DNA of 64,000 bases from Salibacterium lacus (GTDB taxonomy: Bacteria > Bacillota > Bacilli > Bacillales > Marinococcaceae). Location: the NCBI RefSeq assembly GCF_042684865.1, contig NZ_JBHUML010000006.1:124001-188000 (forward strand). Reading direction: 5' to 3'. A model generated the notes under the pieces. The model did no database searches and was not told the origin of the DNA. It was given only the letters and a program-made list of their open reading frames with translations. Shown here one piece after another: positions 43,613-52,765 of this stretch. Made by a program: the position numbers and the translations under genes. Numbering within the stretch: the stretch's first letter is position 1; every line of letters begins with the position of its first letter.

Positions 43613-45214
43613 TTACTGATGCTCGATGGATGCTTGAATAAATTCGCGAAACAGCGGCTGTGGTCTGGTCGGGCGGGACACGAATTCAGGATGGAACTGC
43701 GAAGCGACAAAGTATGGATGATTTTCCAGTTCGACAATCTCCACCAGTCTGCCGTCCGGGCTTGTCCCGCTGAAAATGAATCCTGCTTCTTCCATGGCAT
43801 CGCGGTAGGCGTTGTTAAATTCGTAACGGTGACGATGGCGTTCATACACCACTTCCTCCCCATATGCCTGCTTGGCGATAGTGTTTTCCCGCAGTTTGCA
43901 TGGGTACAGACCGAGCCGCAGGGTGCCGCCCATATCCTCTACATCTTTTTGCTCCGGCAGGAGATCAATGACCGGGTCCTTTGTATCCGGATCAAGTTCT
44001 GCCGAACCAGCCTCCGTCAGCCCCACTACGTTGCGGGCAAATTCTACAGAGGCAAGCTGCATGCCAAGACACAATCCAAGATAAGGAATATTATTTTCCC
44101 TCGCGTACTGGATAGCCGTGAGTTTACCCTCTATGCCGCGGTCACCGAATCCTCCCGGCACAAGAATACCGTCTGCTTCTTTCAGCTTTTCGACCATGTT
44201 GGATGGTGTCACTTCTTCGGAGTTGATCCACTGAATATCCACATAGGAGTCAAAAGCATAACCGGCGTGTTTCAGCGATTCTGCTACGGACAGATAGGCA
44301 TCAGGCAGCGATACGTATTTTCCGACAAGAGCGATGGTTACCCGGCCTGATAGGTTCTGCACCTTTTCGACCAGCATCTTCCACTCTTCCATATCCGCCG
44401 CGCCGCCATCTAATTTCAGATAATCGCATACAATCTGGTCCATCTTCTGCCGCTGAAGATCAATCGGTATTTGATACAATGTATCAGCGTCCGAACATTC
44501 AATCACAGCATCTTTATGAATATCACAAAAGAGCGCGATTTTCTCTTTCATTTCCTGCGGAACGGCGCTTTCGGTCCGGACCACAATCACATTCGGCTGA
44601 ATCCCGAGGCTGCGGAGTTCTTTCACGCTGTGCTGGGTCGGCTTTGACTTCAGCTCACCGGCAGCCGAGAGATAAGGAATGAGTGTACAGTGGATGTACA
44701 TGGCATTGTCGACGCCGACATCACTTTTAATCTGCCGGATGGCTTCAAGAAAAGGCAGGCTTTCGATATCGCCGACAGTGCCGCCGATTTCGGTTATAAC
44801 GACATCCGCTCCGGTTTCACGTCCGGCACGGTACACCCGTTCAATGATTTCGTTGGTCACGTGCGGAATGACCTGGACCGTGCCGCCGAGATAATCTCCG
44901 CGGCGTTCTTTACGTATAACCGATGAATATACCTTCCCTGTCGTTACGTTACTGTTTTGGTTCAGGTTAATATCAATAAAACGTTCATAATGCCCTAAAT
45001 CAAGGTCCGTTTCCGCACCGTCATCGGTCACGAACACTTCCCCGTGCTGGTATGGACTCATTGTTCCGGGATCGACGTTAATATAGGGATCGAACTTCTG
45101 GATGGTCACGCCGTAACCACGGTTCTTTAGAAGACGGCCCAGTGAAGCGGCGGTGATTCCTTTCCCAAGCGATGACACAACCCCTCCGGTTACGAAGATA
45201 TATTTAACTGCCAT
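43613..45214 (-). CDS. pyrG: CTP synthase
   Basis: 533 residues from MAVKYIFVTGGVVSSLGKG. The N-terminal amidoligase domain has the P-loop GGVVSSLGKGI; the C-terminal glutaminase has PYLGLCLGMQ (nucleophile Cys), and the His-Glu pair is in SQFHPEF. Converts UTP to CTP. The open frame extends 46 codons upstream, but GGAG precedes the ATG at 45214. A leader attenuator is described separately. Confidence 0.97.
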   Translation of the reverse strand: MAVKYIFVTGGVVSSLGKGITAASLGRLLKNRGYGVTIQKFDPYINVDPGTMSPYQHGEVFVTDDGAETDLDLGHYERFIDINLNQNSNVTTGKVYSSVIRKERRGDYLGGTVQVIPHVTNEIIERVYRAGRETGADVVITEIGGTVGDIESLPFLEAIRQIKSDVGVDNAMYIHCTLIPYLSAAGELKSKPTQHSVKELRSLGIQPNVIVVRTESAVPQEMKEKIALFCDIHKDAVIECSDADTLYQIPIDLQRQKMDQIVCDYLKLDGGAADMEEWKMLVEKVQNLSGRVTIALVGKYVSLPDAYLSVAESLKHAGYAFDSYVDIQWINSEEVTPSNMVEKLKEADGILVPGGFGDRGIEGKLTAIQYARENNIPYLGLCLGMQLASVEFARNVVGLTEAGSAELDPDTKDPVIDLLPEQKDVEDMGGTLRLGLYPCKLRENTIAKQAYGEEVVYERHRHRYEFNNAYRDAMEEAGFIFSGTSPDGRLVEIVELENHPYFVASQFHPEFVSRPTRPQPLFREFIQASIEHQ

Positions 45215-45379
45215 GCCTTCATCTACTCCTTTTTTATTTAATTGCACGAGCCGGCTGCTCTTCAGAAAAGGACGGAACACCAACCTGTTTAAAACGGCCT
45301 TCCATGAAGAGCGTACACGTTCAGTGGCGGGCGCTGAAACGGGGTCCGGCAAACGTCGGCATTTGAGCTTTCCTGACTA

Positions 45380-45425
45380 TAAAAAAAACAAAAGTGACAC
45401 CAATCCCAGGGCGGGGGCGCACTTT
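45380..45425 (-). terminator. pyrG leader attenuator / rpoE terminator
   Basis: On the minus strand GAAAGTGCGCC pairs with GGTGTCACTTTTG (one bulge) and eight T follow. The 5' arm contains GCGCCCCCGC, a C-rich target for a poly-G run at the transcript 5' end. It lies between the pyrG promoter and pyrG, so it can act as an attenuator. Confidence 0.8.
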
Positions 45426-45479
45426 CGTTTCGTCTCATTTATGGAATCCTTATTATATACCTGTTTAAGCCCAAAAATG

Positions 45480-45508
45480 ATTTTACCGAGCCTTATTTTA
45501 AAAGTCAA
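45480..45508 (-). promoter_or_regulatory. pyrG promoter with GGGC start
   Basis: Minus strand TTGACT (45503-45508), 17 bp and TAAAAT (45480-45485). Seven bases later the transcript would begin GGGCUU at 45472. In B. subtilis pyrG the transcript begins GGGC and low CTP causes slippage that adds extra G residues; the same start context is kept here. Confidence 0.8.
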
Positions 45509-45586
45509 GCATCAATATGAGAGGATCCTCTACTGAAACCGCAAATGTCCTGTGCCGGGCATAGAAGCCGTCACACTCTGCGGAAC

Positions 45587-46099
45587 TCAGTAGGAGTCGC
45601 CATCATCTGCCGGTTCTTCCTCCGTGTCTTCACTTTCAAATCCGTCCAGCGGCTTCGTTTTTTCTTCGTCTTCGGCGTTCTCTTCCTGCGACAGTTCATC
45701 GAGTTCATCTTCGATATCTTCAAAGTTATCATCAAAGTCTTCCTCGAAGTCATCGACAGGGTCTTGATTTTTCTTCGTATCTTCCATCTTCACCGTCGTA
45801 CTTAAATCTTCATCGGACTGGTCCAGCGGGTACCATCCGCGCAGGCCCCAGTGATTCTCTCCCAGATGGACAAAACGTCCGTCCAGATTCATGGAAGTGA
45901 ACAGTTTGGTCTGCCGGTTTTTTGTTTCATCCGAGCTCAGGTCTTTCAATTCAGCAATCCGGTTCATCAAACTTCCATATTCATATGGCTTTTTTTCATC
46001 TTCCAGCAGAATATGAGCCAGTTCTATCGCAGACATTTCTTCCACTTCTTCTTCATTATAATCAGAAATACTCAAGGACCGCACACTCCTTTTTTCCAC
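45587..46099 (-). CDS. rpoE: RNA polymerase delta subunit
   Basis: 170 residues: a folded N-terminal domain (MSAIELAHILLEDEKKPYEYGSLMNRIAEL, ending NLDGRFVHLGENHWGLRGWYP) and a very acidic, disordered C-terminal tail (DDFEEDFDDNFEDIEDELDEL). Delta binds core polymerase and reduces non-specific DNA and RNA binding. Typical Firmicute protein; pyrG follows it in the same direction. Confidence 0.95.
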   Translation of the reverse strand: MEKRSVRSLSISDYNEEEVEEMSAIELAHILLEDEKKPYEYGSLMNRIAELKDLSSDETKNRQTKLFTSMNLDGRFVHLGENHWGLRGWYPLDQSDEDLSTTVKMEDTKKNQDPVDDFEEDFDDNFEDIEDELDELSQEENAEDEEKTKPLDGFESEDTEEEPADDGDSY

Positions 46100-46375
46100 A
46101 AAGTATTCATGTCCTTCGGGAAACTGTCTACACAGACATTCTCCCGACTTGGAAACAGACTACGTTTAAGTTATCCGTTCTTCAAAATCATACTTTTCAT
46201 TATAAACATATTTGCGGTATTTATGCCAGCATTTTTCGATGGATTCGCGCTCTGTTTCTGCATGAAGCGGAAAGTTTTTTTGTATCTTGATTCTAGAATG
46301 GCTTCGTTTCGGATATTCTAGGGGGTACAGCGAACCCTCTTACTGTAGAAAAGGGGGTATCAGGAGGCCTCTTTC

Positions 46376-47575
46376 ATGATCTGGATAATGTCAGGTACCG
46401 CCGCGCTGCTGCTGGCTGCAGGATGGTGTCTGTTTGATTTTGCCTGCGGCAGAAAGAAACACCGCAAAGAACGCAGTAGTGTGCTTTATCCGCGCCGCTC
46501 GGGACAGGTAACGTGCTATAAAGAGGGCGGAACCTTCTTCCGGGATTATTTTGAAGATATAAAGCAGGCGGAAGAGTCGATCTATATTCTTTTTTACATA
46601 TTCCGGCAGGACAGCATTGGCAGTCAGCTGATTGACCTGCTCTGCCGGAAAGCAGAAGACGGGGTCATCGTCCGCGTCATGCTTGACCGTGTCAGCAGCG
46701 GTATGACCCGCCAAGGCCGGAAAAAGCTTAGGAACGCAGGAGTATATTTCGCGTACAGCCAGCGGATTTCCCTGCCTTTCTTGTTCTATTCCCTGCAGCG
46801 GCGCAACCACCGCAAAATTACGGTCATTGATGAAGAAACCGGGTACACGGGTGGTTTCAATGTAGGAGATGAATACATTGGACGTGATCCGAAATTTGGA
46901 TACTGGCGGGATTTTCATCTCCGTGTTAAAGGAGAGGGGGTGCAGGATTTAACGCGCCAGTTCATTGCGGACTGGCACCGGGAACGTCCGGAGGACGATT
47001 TTTCCTCTGATAAAAACCCGGAGTCTCTTCCGGATGGGGATACCACTTTCCGCTTTCTGGCAACGGATGGAGATGAAGTGCTGAACACCTTTCTTCATAT
47101 GATCGGCCGGGCCCGTACCCGCATTTATATTGCAACTCCTTATTTCATCCCGGGTCCCACCCTTCAAAAGGCACTGCTTGAAGCAGCAGCACGGGATGTC
47201 ATCATCACGATTATTCTTCCTGCCAAACGGGACCACCCCCTGGTTCAGGAAGCGTCCTGGTCTTACCTTGAGCCTTTAATAAGCGCCGGAGTCTGCGTTT
47301 ATCATTTCAACGATGGTTTCTTTCATGCGAAGGCTGTGCTGATTGATGAGCAATGCTGCGATATCGGCAGCGCCAATTTTGATCAACGAAGTTTTCACCT
47401 GAATCTCGAAATGAATACGCTGATTGAAGATAAAACATTCATTGAATACATCAGAAATATATTGGAAAAGGACATGCAGCATTCCACCCTCCTGCACCTT
47501 GAGGATGTGACGAAGCGGCCGTTTTCGGTGCGTATCAAAGAAAAAGCCGCTCATCTGCTGGAGGCGTTGTTGTAA
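46376..47575 (+). CDS. ywjE: Cardiolipin synthase-like phospholipase D protein
   Basis: 399 residues. One N-terminal membrane helix, then two phospholipase D motifs: His145-Lys147-Asp152 (NHRKITVID) and His317-Lys319-Asp324 (FHAKAVLID). Length and position near pyrG-rpoE match the minor cardiolipin synthase YwjE (ClsB) of B. subtilis, which is linked to sporulation. AGGAGG precedes the ATG. It ends 7 bp from the convergent hydrolase gene. Confidence 0.88.
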   Translation: MIWIMSGTAALLLAAGWCLFDFACGRKKHRKERSSVLYPRRSGQVTCYKEGGTFFRDYFEDIKQAEESIYILFYIFRQDSIGSQLIDLLCRKAEDGVIVRVMLDRVSSGMTRQGRKKLRNAGVYFAYSQRISLPFLFYSLQRRNHRKITVIDEETGYTGGFNVGDEYIGRDPKFGYWRDFHLRVKGEGVQDLTRQFIADWHRERPEDDFSSDKNPESLPDGDTTFRFLATDGDEVLNTFLHMIGRARTRIYIATPYFIPGPTLQKALLEAAARDVIITIILPAKRDHPLVQEASWSYLEPLISAGVCVYHFNDGFFHAKAVLIDEQCCDIGSANFDQRSFHLNLEMNTLIEDKTFIEYIRNILEKDMQHSTLLHLEDVTKRPFSVRIKEKAAHLLEALL

Positions 47576-47582
47576 CAGACCG

Positions 47583-48386
47583 TCACGTCAACGTTTTGAA
47601 GGGGACACTTCCGTTCTCGAGCTGCCGGGCGAACTGTGCCACCGCCGCATTGTAGGAGGCGGGTTGAAGCGTTGGGATCTGGTGGCCGACGCCATGGACC
47701 ATCACGATATCTTTTGGTGCCTGCACGGCGTATTTGTAAAAGATGTACTGATAGTAATGAACATACCAGTCTCTGGAGCCGTACAAAAGAAGAAGCGGCC
47801 GGGAAAGAGAAGGGAGAGCCGCTGTACAGGAGTAATGCAGGCCGGATTCGTACAGGGAGCGCACGAGCGGTGCCGAACTTCTTTTCACCGCAGCGGCTAT
47901 TCGTTCACGGTGCCCGGACTGCGTGGCATTTCCTATCGAAAGCATCCCGGCCAGCAGCCCCATCCATCCTTTTTCCGTGATCCACATTCCGATTTCGAAT
48001 TCTCTGTGAAGCAGCGTGGTGCGTACTTCCGGAAACCCTCCTGCCAGCGCTGCCCCTGCGGTCCGCTCCGGCCAGCGGATAGCAAAGTCGAGCGCGACCG
48101 ATCCGCCGCTTGAATAACCGCATAGAAGAACCCGGTCCAGCCCGAGGACGTCAGCCAGATTGTGCAGGTCTTCCGCCCATTCCGAGATAGTAAGCGTCTC
48201 CCTGCCGGCCTGGCTGAAACCGTGGCCTCTGGCATCCATCAGAATCACCTTGAAATCATGGGCGAGTTTTCGTTGATGATAAAAGGCCGCACTTCCCATT
48301 GCCGGGGGATGGATAAAAAAAATCGGCAGTCCTTTTCCCTTTACCTCGTAATGCAGCTTGTGTCCCTGTGAGATGAAAAATGGCAT
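47583..48386 (-). CDS. Alpha/beta hydrolase
   Basis: 267 residues from MPFFISQGHKLHYEV. Fold landmarks: oxyanion-hole region FFIHPPAMG, nucleophile Ser in CGYSSGGSVALD, and a C-terminal His in VHGVGHQIPTL, with Asp probably in YGSRDWYV. Substrate unknown; similar proteins include esterases and acyltransferase-like enzymes. AAAGGAGAGAGG supports the ATG at 48386. It follows a small XapX gene after 20 bp, so they probably share a transcript. Confidence 0.82.
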   Translation of the reverse strand: MPFFISQGHKLHYEVKGKGLPIFFIHPPAMGSAAFYHQRKLAHDFKVILMDARGHGFSQAGRETLTISEWAEDLHNLADVLGLDRVLLCGYSSGGSVALDFAIRWPERTAGAALAGGFPEVRTTLLHREFEIGMWITEKGWMGLLAGMLSIGNATQSGHRERIAAAVKRSSAPLVRSLYESGLHYSCTAALPSLSRPLLLLYGSRDWYVHYYQYIFYKYAVQAPKDIVMVHGVGHQIPTLQPASYNAAVAQFARQLENGSVPFKTLT

Positions 48387-48406
48387 ATCTGTCCTCTCTC
48401 CTTTGC

Positions 48407-48586
48407 TCAGCTCCCCCCGCTTTGCAGCCAGGTCTGAATAAGATGGAACATTTTCCACCCAAGAAAAATGCCGACAATGCCCAGTATACCGGGCAGAGCG
48501 GGAGGAGCTGGAATAGGCAGGCGTACAACAGCAAATAAAAAGCCGACGCCCAGTCCTGTTAAAAGGGATAATAATGCTTCCTGCAT
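48407..48586 (-). CDS. XapX (DUF1427) membrane protein
   Basis: 59 residues with two membrane helices and the family signature FAVVRLPIPAPPALPGILGIVGIFLGW. Function unknown. A much longer frame continues upstream through the 21-nt repeat array; the ATG at 48586 gives the standard XapX length and is preceded by AAGGTGTGG. The hydrolase gene follows. Confidence 0.82.
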   Translation of the reverse strand: MQEALLSLLTGLGVGFLFAVVRLPIPAPPALPGILGIVGIFLGWKMFHLIQTWLQSGGS

Positions 48587-48699
48587 TCGTACCACACCTT
48601 TCTTTATACTATGCATCAACGCTTTCGGGCTTATTCCCGGTTTCTGATTCCGGTTAACGCATATTGCCGATTCACGAGTTGATTGTCGGGATGGATGGG

Positions 48700-48970
48700 G
48701 GTGCTGGTTTCTTGATCGATTCTCTGTATTTCTCGATCGATTCTCCGGATGACTGCTTCGATCCGCACCGGGTGGTACCACCGCGCAGCGTCCGATGCGG
48801 GAGCGGCGTTTCCTGATCGATTCCCGGGATTTCTCGATCGTTTCGCTCATTTCTCGATTGATTTCCGCACGAATTGGGTTTTTCTCGATTGATTCTCCCC
48901 ATTTCTTGATTGATTCTCTGTATTTCTCGGTCGATTCTCCGTAGTTCTCGCTCAATTCAGGGTATTTCTG
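48700..48970. repeat. 21-nt tandem array (family A, copy 2)
   Basis: Same unit as at 750-1271: TTTCTCGATYGATTCTCC and variants repeat in 21-nt register, for instance TTTCTCGATTGATTCTCC near 48882 and TTTCTTGATTGATTCTCT near 48903. One insert with CTGCTTCGATCC interrupts it, resembling a segment in copy 1. It lies between the argS terminator and the XapX gene. Confidence 0.8.
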
Positions 48971-49022
48971 CTTCACCTGCTTCTGGCCGGCGGCACCTGC
49001 CGTCCTTCCCGTTCTGCCAACA

Positions 49023-49070
49023 TAAAAAAACTTCCGGACGATCCCACGGATGGAATTGTTCGGAAGTTTA
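49023..49070 (-). terminator. argS terminator
   Basis: AAACTTCCGAACAATTCC and the downstream CGGAAGTTT form the stem, followed by TTTTTTTATG on the minus strand, 26 bp after argS. Confidence 0.85.
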
Positions 49071-49095
49071 AGGCTGCATTAAAATACGTGGCAGA

Positions 49096-50766
49096 TTACA
49101 TTCTTTCAGGAGCATGTACCCCGATCAGAGCCATGGCGTTCTGCAGCGTGATCTGGGCGGCTTTCACGAGTTTCAGACGGGCCTGTGTTTTGGCGGCATC
49201 TTCGGAATCCACTACGCGCTCTGCGTTGTAGAAGCTGTGAAAGGCAGCAGCTAGTTCATGCGCGTAATTGGTCATCCGGTGCGGAGCGTATTTATCCGCA
49301 GCGATTGCGACCGCTTCCGGGAATTCACCGATTTTTTTCAGCAGGTCGTACTCTTTTTCCGAGGCAATCGGCGTCAACTCAGCGTCCGGATCATATTTAT
49401 ATCCCTTTTCCTCTGCCTGTCTGAAAATGCTGCAAAGACGTGCATGCGCATACTGGACGTAATAGACCGGGTTCTCATTGGATTCGGACTTCGCCAGTGT
49501 TAAATCAAAATCCATGTGAGTGTCCGAACTTCTCATCGCGAAAAAGTATCTCGTCGCATCGATCCCGACTTCTTCCATCAAGTCTTTCAGCGTCACGGCT
49601 TTGCCGGTCCGTTTGCTCATTTTCACCCGTTCGCCGTTCTCATACAGATTCACCATTTGAATAATACGGGTATCAAGCTGGTCCTTATTATAGCCAAGCG
49701 CCTGAACCGCTGCTTCCATTCTCGGAATGTAGCCGTGATGATCTGCTCCCCAGACATTAATGACTTTTTCAAAACCACGCTCGAATTTATTTTGATGATA
49801 CGCAATATCGGGCAGGAGGTATGTGTAGGTGTTGTCGTTTTTGACGAGGACTCTGTCTTTGTCGTCGCCGTAGTTGGAAGATTTAAACCAGATGGCGTTA
49901 TCTGCTTCATACACTTCACCGCGCTCCTCCAGAAGCTGCAGCGCCTCTTCTACTTTCCCACTTTCATACAATGATGTTTCAGAATACCACACATCAAACT
50001 CGACCCGGTAATCAAGCAGGTCCTGTTTCAGTTTTTCCATTTCCCGTTTCAGCCCGTATTCCCGGAAAAAGGCAAGCCGTTCTTCCCGTGCTGTATCGAC
50101 AAAAGCATCCCCGTGCTCAGCGGCCAGTTCTTCGCCGAACTGTTTAATATCAGCACCGCGGTAGCCGTCTTCGGGCATCGTCGTTTCTTTTCCGAGGGCT
50201 TCCAGGTAACGGGCTTCCACCGAATAGGCGAGGTTACTGATCTGATTGCCGGCATCGTTGATGTAATACTCCCGCGTGACATCATAGCCGGCGGTCTCGA
50301 GGATACTGCTGAGCGCATCCCCAACGGCGGCGCCGCGGGCATGTCCAAGGTGCAGATCTCCTGTCGGATTGGCGGAAACGAATTCCACCTGGACTTTCTT
50401 CCCGCCGCCGGCATCTGTTTTTCCATATTCCTGTCCGGAGGAAAGCACTGCTGGAATGACCTGGCGCAGATAACTGTGATCGAGGAAGAAATTAATAAAT
50501 CCCGGTCCGGCAATCTCCATTTTTTCAACAGATGCTTTCGATGTATCCATAGCTCCGGTAATATCTTCTGCAATCAGCTTTGGTGCTTTTTTTGCTGTTT
50601 TGGCCAGCTGCATCGCAAGGTTCGTGGCAAAGTCGCCGTGTTCTTTGTCCTTTGGTGTTTCCATCACCACTTCCGGCAGTTCTTCTTTGGACACGAGCCC
50701 TGCTTTCACAGCGGCGTCCGCGGTTTCCTGTTTTAATTGTTCCTTGATCTGTTCGACGACGTTCAT
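49096..50766 (-). CDS. argS: Arginyl-tRNA synthetase
   Basis: 556 residues. Class I motifs: HIGH as HLGH (PTGDLHLGHARGAA) and KMSK in VKMSKRTGKAVTL. The C-terminal anticodon-binding DALR domain ends HAPERM. The preceding gene ywiB carries the GGAGG; the distance of 13 bp to the ATG is longer than usual. Same ywiB-argS order as B. subtilis. No T-box leader is visible. Confidence 0.97.
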   Translation of the reverse strand: MNVVEQIKEQLKQETADAAVKAGLVSKEELPEVVMETPKDKEHGDFATNLAMQLAKTAKKAPKLIAEDITGAMDTSKASVEKMEIAGPGFINFFLDHSYLRQVIPAVLSSGQEYGKTDAGGGKKVQVEFVSANPTGDLHLGHARGAAVGDALSSILETAGYDVTREYYINDAGNQISNLAYSVEARYLEALGKETTMPEDGYRGADIKQFGEELAAEHGDAFVDTAREERLAFFREYGLKREMEKLKQDLLDYRVEFDVWYSETSLYESGKVEEALQLLEERGEVYEADNAIWFKSSNYGDDKDRVLVKNDNTYTYLLPDIAYHQNKFERGFEKVINVWGADHHGYIPRMEAAVQALGYNKDQLDTRIIQMVNLYENGERVKMSKRTGKAVTLKDLMEEVGIDATRYFFAMRSSDTHMDFDLTLAKSESNENPVYYVQYAHARLCSIFRQAEEKGYKYDPDAELTPIASEKEYDLLKKIGEFPEAVAIAADKYAPHRMTNYAHELAAAFHSFYNAERVVDSEDAAKTQARLKLVKAAQITLQNAMALIGVHAPERM

Positions 50767-50771
50767 AACCG

Positions 50772-51209
50772 TTACGTATCCTCCTCAATCGATATAGTGA
50801 CTTCATACCGTCCGGCAGAAGCACCCTGCAGTTTCAAGTCATAGCCGAACTGAATGCGGCCGGTGCTGCCGCTGTCCGCCCACATGACAGCCACCTGGTG
50901 TGTGTCCGCCTCGGTCGTGAAGGTGCCAAATGGCGTTTCATAGCTTCCTTCCGTTCGTTCTCCACGTAAATAACGCTGACGCATGGATACCGAGCCGGAC
51001 CGAAGTACCGTAATTTCGCGTCCTCCCACCTTTAAGACAGTGGAAACTTCGCCAATGTCGTCCAGATTTTCCGTGAACGACACAAACGTGAAGTTCTGCT
51101 TTTGGTAGACTTCGCCCTTCGCCTGCAGGTTCACCTGTTCCTTTTCCCCCTGCTGTCTGATGTTGGTGGTCATCTTGACATCCACCGGCGTCTTCAGCGC
51201 ATCTGTCAT
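50772..51209 (-). CDS. ywiB: DUF1934 protein YwiB
   Basis: 145 residues of the DUF1934 beta-barrel family. Typical blocks: KMTTNIRQQGEKEQVNL, STVLKVGGREITVLRSGSVSMRQRY and GRIQFGYDL. Function unknown. Always next to argS in Bacillus, here 5 bp before it, so the two are surely co-transcribed. Confidence 0.88.
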   Translation of the reverse strand: MTDALKTPVDVKMTTNIRQQGEKEQVNLQAKGEVYQKQNFTFVSFTENLDDIGEVSTVLKVGGREITVLRSGSVSMRQRYLRGERTEGSYETPFGTFTTEADTHQVAVMWADSGSTGRIQFGYDLKLQGASAGRYEVTISIEEDT

Positions 51210-51470
51210 CCTACCGCTCCCCTTTTATATCATGGATTTTTGGGTCTCTGGGTTTCTCCGTATACAAAGTGTAGCGATTCCCTTTTTCACATGCAAGATA
51301 AAGACAGGCCTACGCTGTCATGATATGTACCAGCCTGCCTGTTTATGACTGTATTTTTCGGAGAACAGATGGGGAAAGAAGCGTAGATGAAGACCCGCCG
51401 GGACTTGACTTTCTTCTATTGTACACCAAATACAGGGGTTCTGTATCACTTTTCTATAGTCCGGTTGATT
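51210..51470. other. ywiB upstream region
   Basis: Non-coding, contains a weak ACAGGC/GCCTGT inverted repeat near 51.3 kb and possible ywiB promoter sequences. Nothing decisive. Confidence 0.4.
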
Positions 51471-51511
51471 AAAAATCGCAGCGGAGTCCAGTCCATGCTG
51501 CGATTTTTTTA
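51471..51511 (-). terminator. Terminator downstream of the cyclodeaminase gene
   Basis: AAAAATCGCAGC and GCTGCGATTTTTTT form a 12-bp stem with T runs on both sides. It is 175 bp beyond the cyclodeaminase stop, with a repeat array in between. Confidence 0.75.
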
Positions 51512-51539
51512 TTATTCTTTTGTACCTGAATAACGGTTC

Positions 51540-51634
51540 CGGTCACTTTCTGCCCCGCCGGGTTGAAAAGTAACGCTTAGAACCTGTCTGCGAGTTACTT
51601 TTTCTGTGGCTCCGCTGAAAAGTGACGCTTAGAA
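51540..51634. repeat. 52-nt alternating array (GTCACTTTTC family, copy 2)
   Basis: Four motifs alternate: GTCACTTTC (51542), GAAAAGTAAC (GTAAC at 51570), GTTACTTTTTC (51594) and GAAAAGTGAC (GTGAC at 51622). Intervals are 28, 24 and 28, the same as in copy 1 at 14.4 kb. Both inverse copies continue into CGCTTAGAA. Confidence 0.75.
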
Positions 51635-51686
51635 AGATATCCTTTGCTTTATAGACACTTTTTGTATCAGGTTTTCGGCCTGGTTT

Positions 51687-52670
51687 CTACGTTTCAAATG
51701 TCGTACCTTTTCCCGCGTCGACAAGGCTCTGCCGGGCGTATACGGCGATGGCAGTGTCCTGGACTCCAGTGCCGGTCAAGTCACAAAACGTCACATCTTC
51801 GTTGGATGTTCTTCCCCCGGCATGACCGAGAGACAACGCTCCGAGTTCCACCGTATCGGCGTTTTCCTGAATAACTCCTGCTTCAAGCGCATGATGATGT
51901 TCACCAAGCTTAAAAACCTGTGCTTTGGCATCACACGCCAGCACATCCACCGCTCCGAGGACATCCGGGGCCACTTCGTTCTTTTCCTCGGCATCAGATC
52001 CCATGGCGGTAATATGGAGGCCGGGATGGAGCCATTCTTTTTGAATGATGGGCTGCTTCGCGGGGGTTGTCGTTACGACCGCATCACTGTTTCGAACTAC
52101 CTCTTCCGGGCTTTCGGTTGCTTTCACCTCAATTCCGAGCTCCTTTTGCATGTCATCGATATACTCTTGTACCCGTTCTGACTTCCTCCCGTACACGAGC
52201 ACCTGATCCAGTTTCCGGACCAGCTGCAGCGCGCGGATCTGGTACCGCGCCTGGGTTCCGGTTCCGATCACACCGGCTGTTTCCACCGTTTCCGGGGCCA
52301 GGTGCGCTGCTGCGATGCCTCCGGCCGCCGCCGTGCGGACATCGGTTAAATAGCCGTTATCCTGCAGGATGGAATCGGTAAAACCAGTATCGGTGCGGAG
52401 AAGAAGCATCATGCCGCTAAGGCTGGGAAGCCCTTTATCGGGATTGTCGAAAAAACCGGACGACATTTTCAGAGCAAACATATCCATTCCTTTTACATAG
52501 GCCGTTTTCACATCCACTTCTCCATGGTGTTCAGGAATATCGACCCGGAGAACCGGCGGCATTGTCACCTCTCCCCGCTCCAGTTTCTGAAATCCTTCTT
52601 CCACCAGTTCCAGTGCCTTCCTATTTACATCCACCACTTGCCGGATATCACGTTCAGAAAAGATATGCAT
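51687..52670 (-). CDS. Ornithine cyclodeaminase / mu-crystallin family protein
   Basis: 327 residues. NAD-binding motif GVIGTGTQARYQIRAL near residue 138 and the family block DNGYLTDVRTAAAGGIAA. Members include ornithine cyclodeaminase, alanine dehydrogenase, pyrroline-2-carboxylate reductase and the ectoine-utilisation protein EutC. No neighbouring ectoine or proline genes help to decide. Single gene, divergent from the aldo/keto reductase gene across a 21-nt array. Confidence 0.82.
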   Translation of the reverse strand: MHIFSERDIRQVVDVNRKALELVEEGFQKLERGEVTMPPVLRVDIPEHHGEVDVKTAYVKGMDMFALKMSSGFFDNPDKGLPSLSGMMLLLRTDTGFTDSILQDNGYLTDVRTAAAGGIAAAHLAPETVETAGVIGTGTQARYQIRALQLVRKLDQVLVYGRKSERVQEYIDDMQKELGIEVKATESPEEVVRNSDAVVTTTPAKQPIIQKEWLHPGLHITAMGSDAEEKNEVAPDVLGAVDVLACDAKAQVFKLGEHHHALEAGVIQENADTVELGALSLGHAGGRTSNEDVTFCDLTGTGVQDTAIAVYARQSLVDAGKGTTFET

Positions 52671-52765
52671 CGGCAGTACGCTCCTTTCCTCTTTTATATC
52701 TACTATCCCTTCTTCGCGCGCATGATTAAACCTGGTTTTCCCAATTCGTACCTTTTGTATTTTTT

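Noticed and set aside
48407..48976. 189-residue version of the XapX gene
   Set aside because: The first 130 residues are encoded by the 21-nt repeat array. The ATG at 48586 gives the standard XapX length.
51687..52670. Ectoine-utilisation protein EutC
   Set aside because: The family fits, but there are no ectoine-catabolism neighbours and the family is too broad to fix the substrate.
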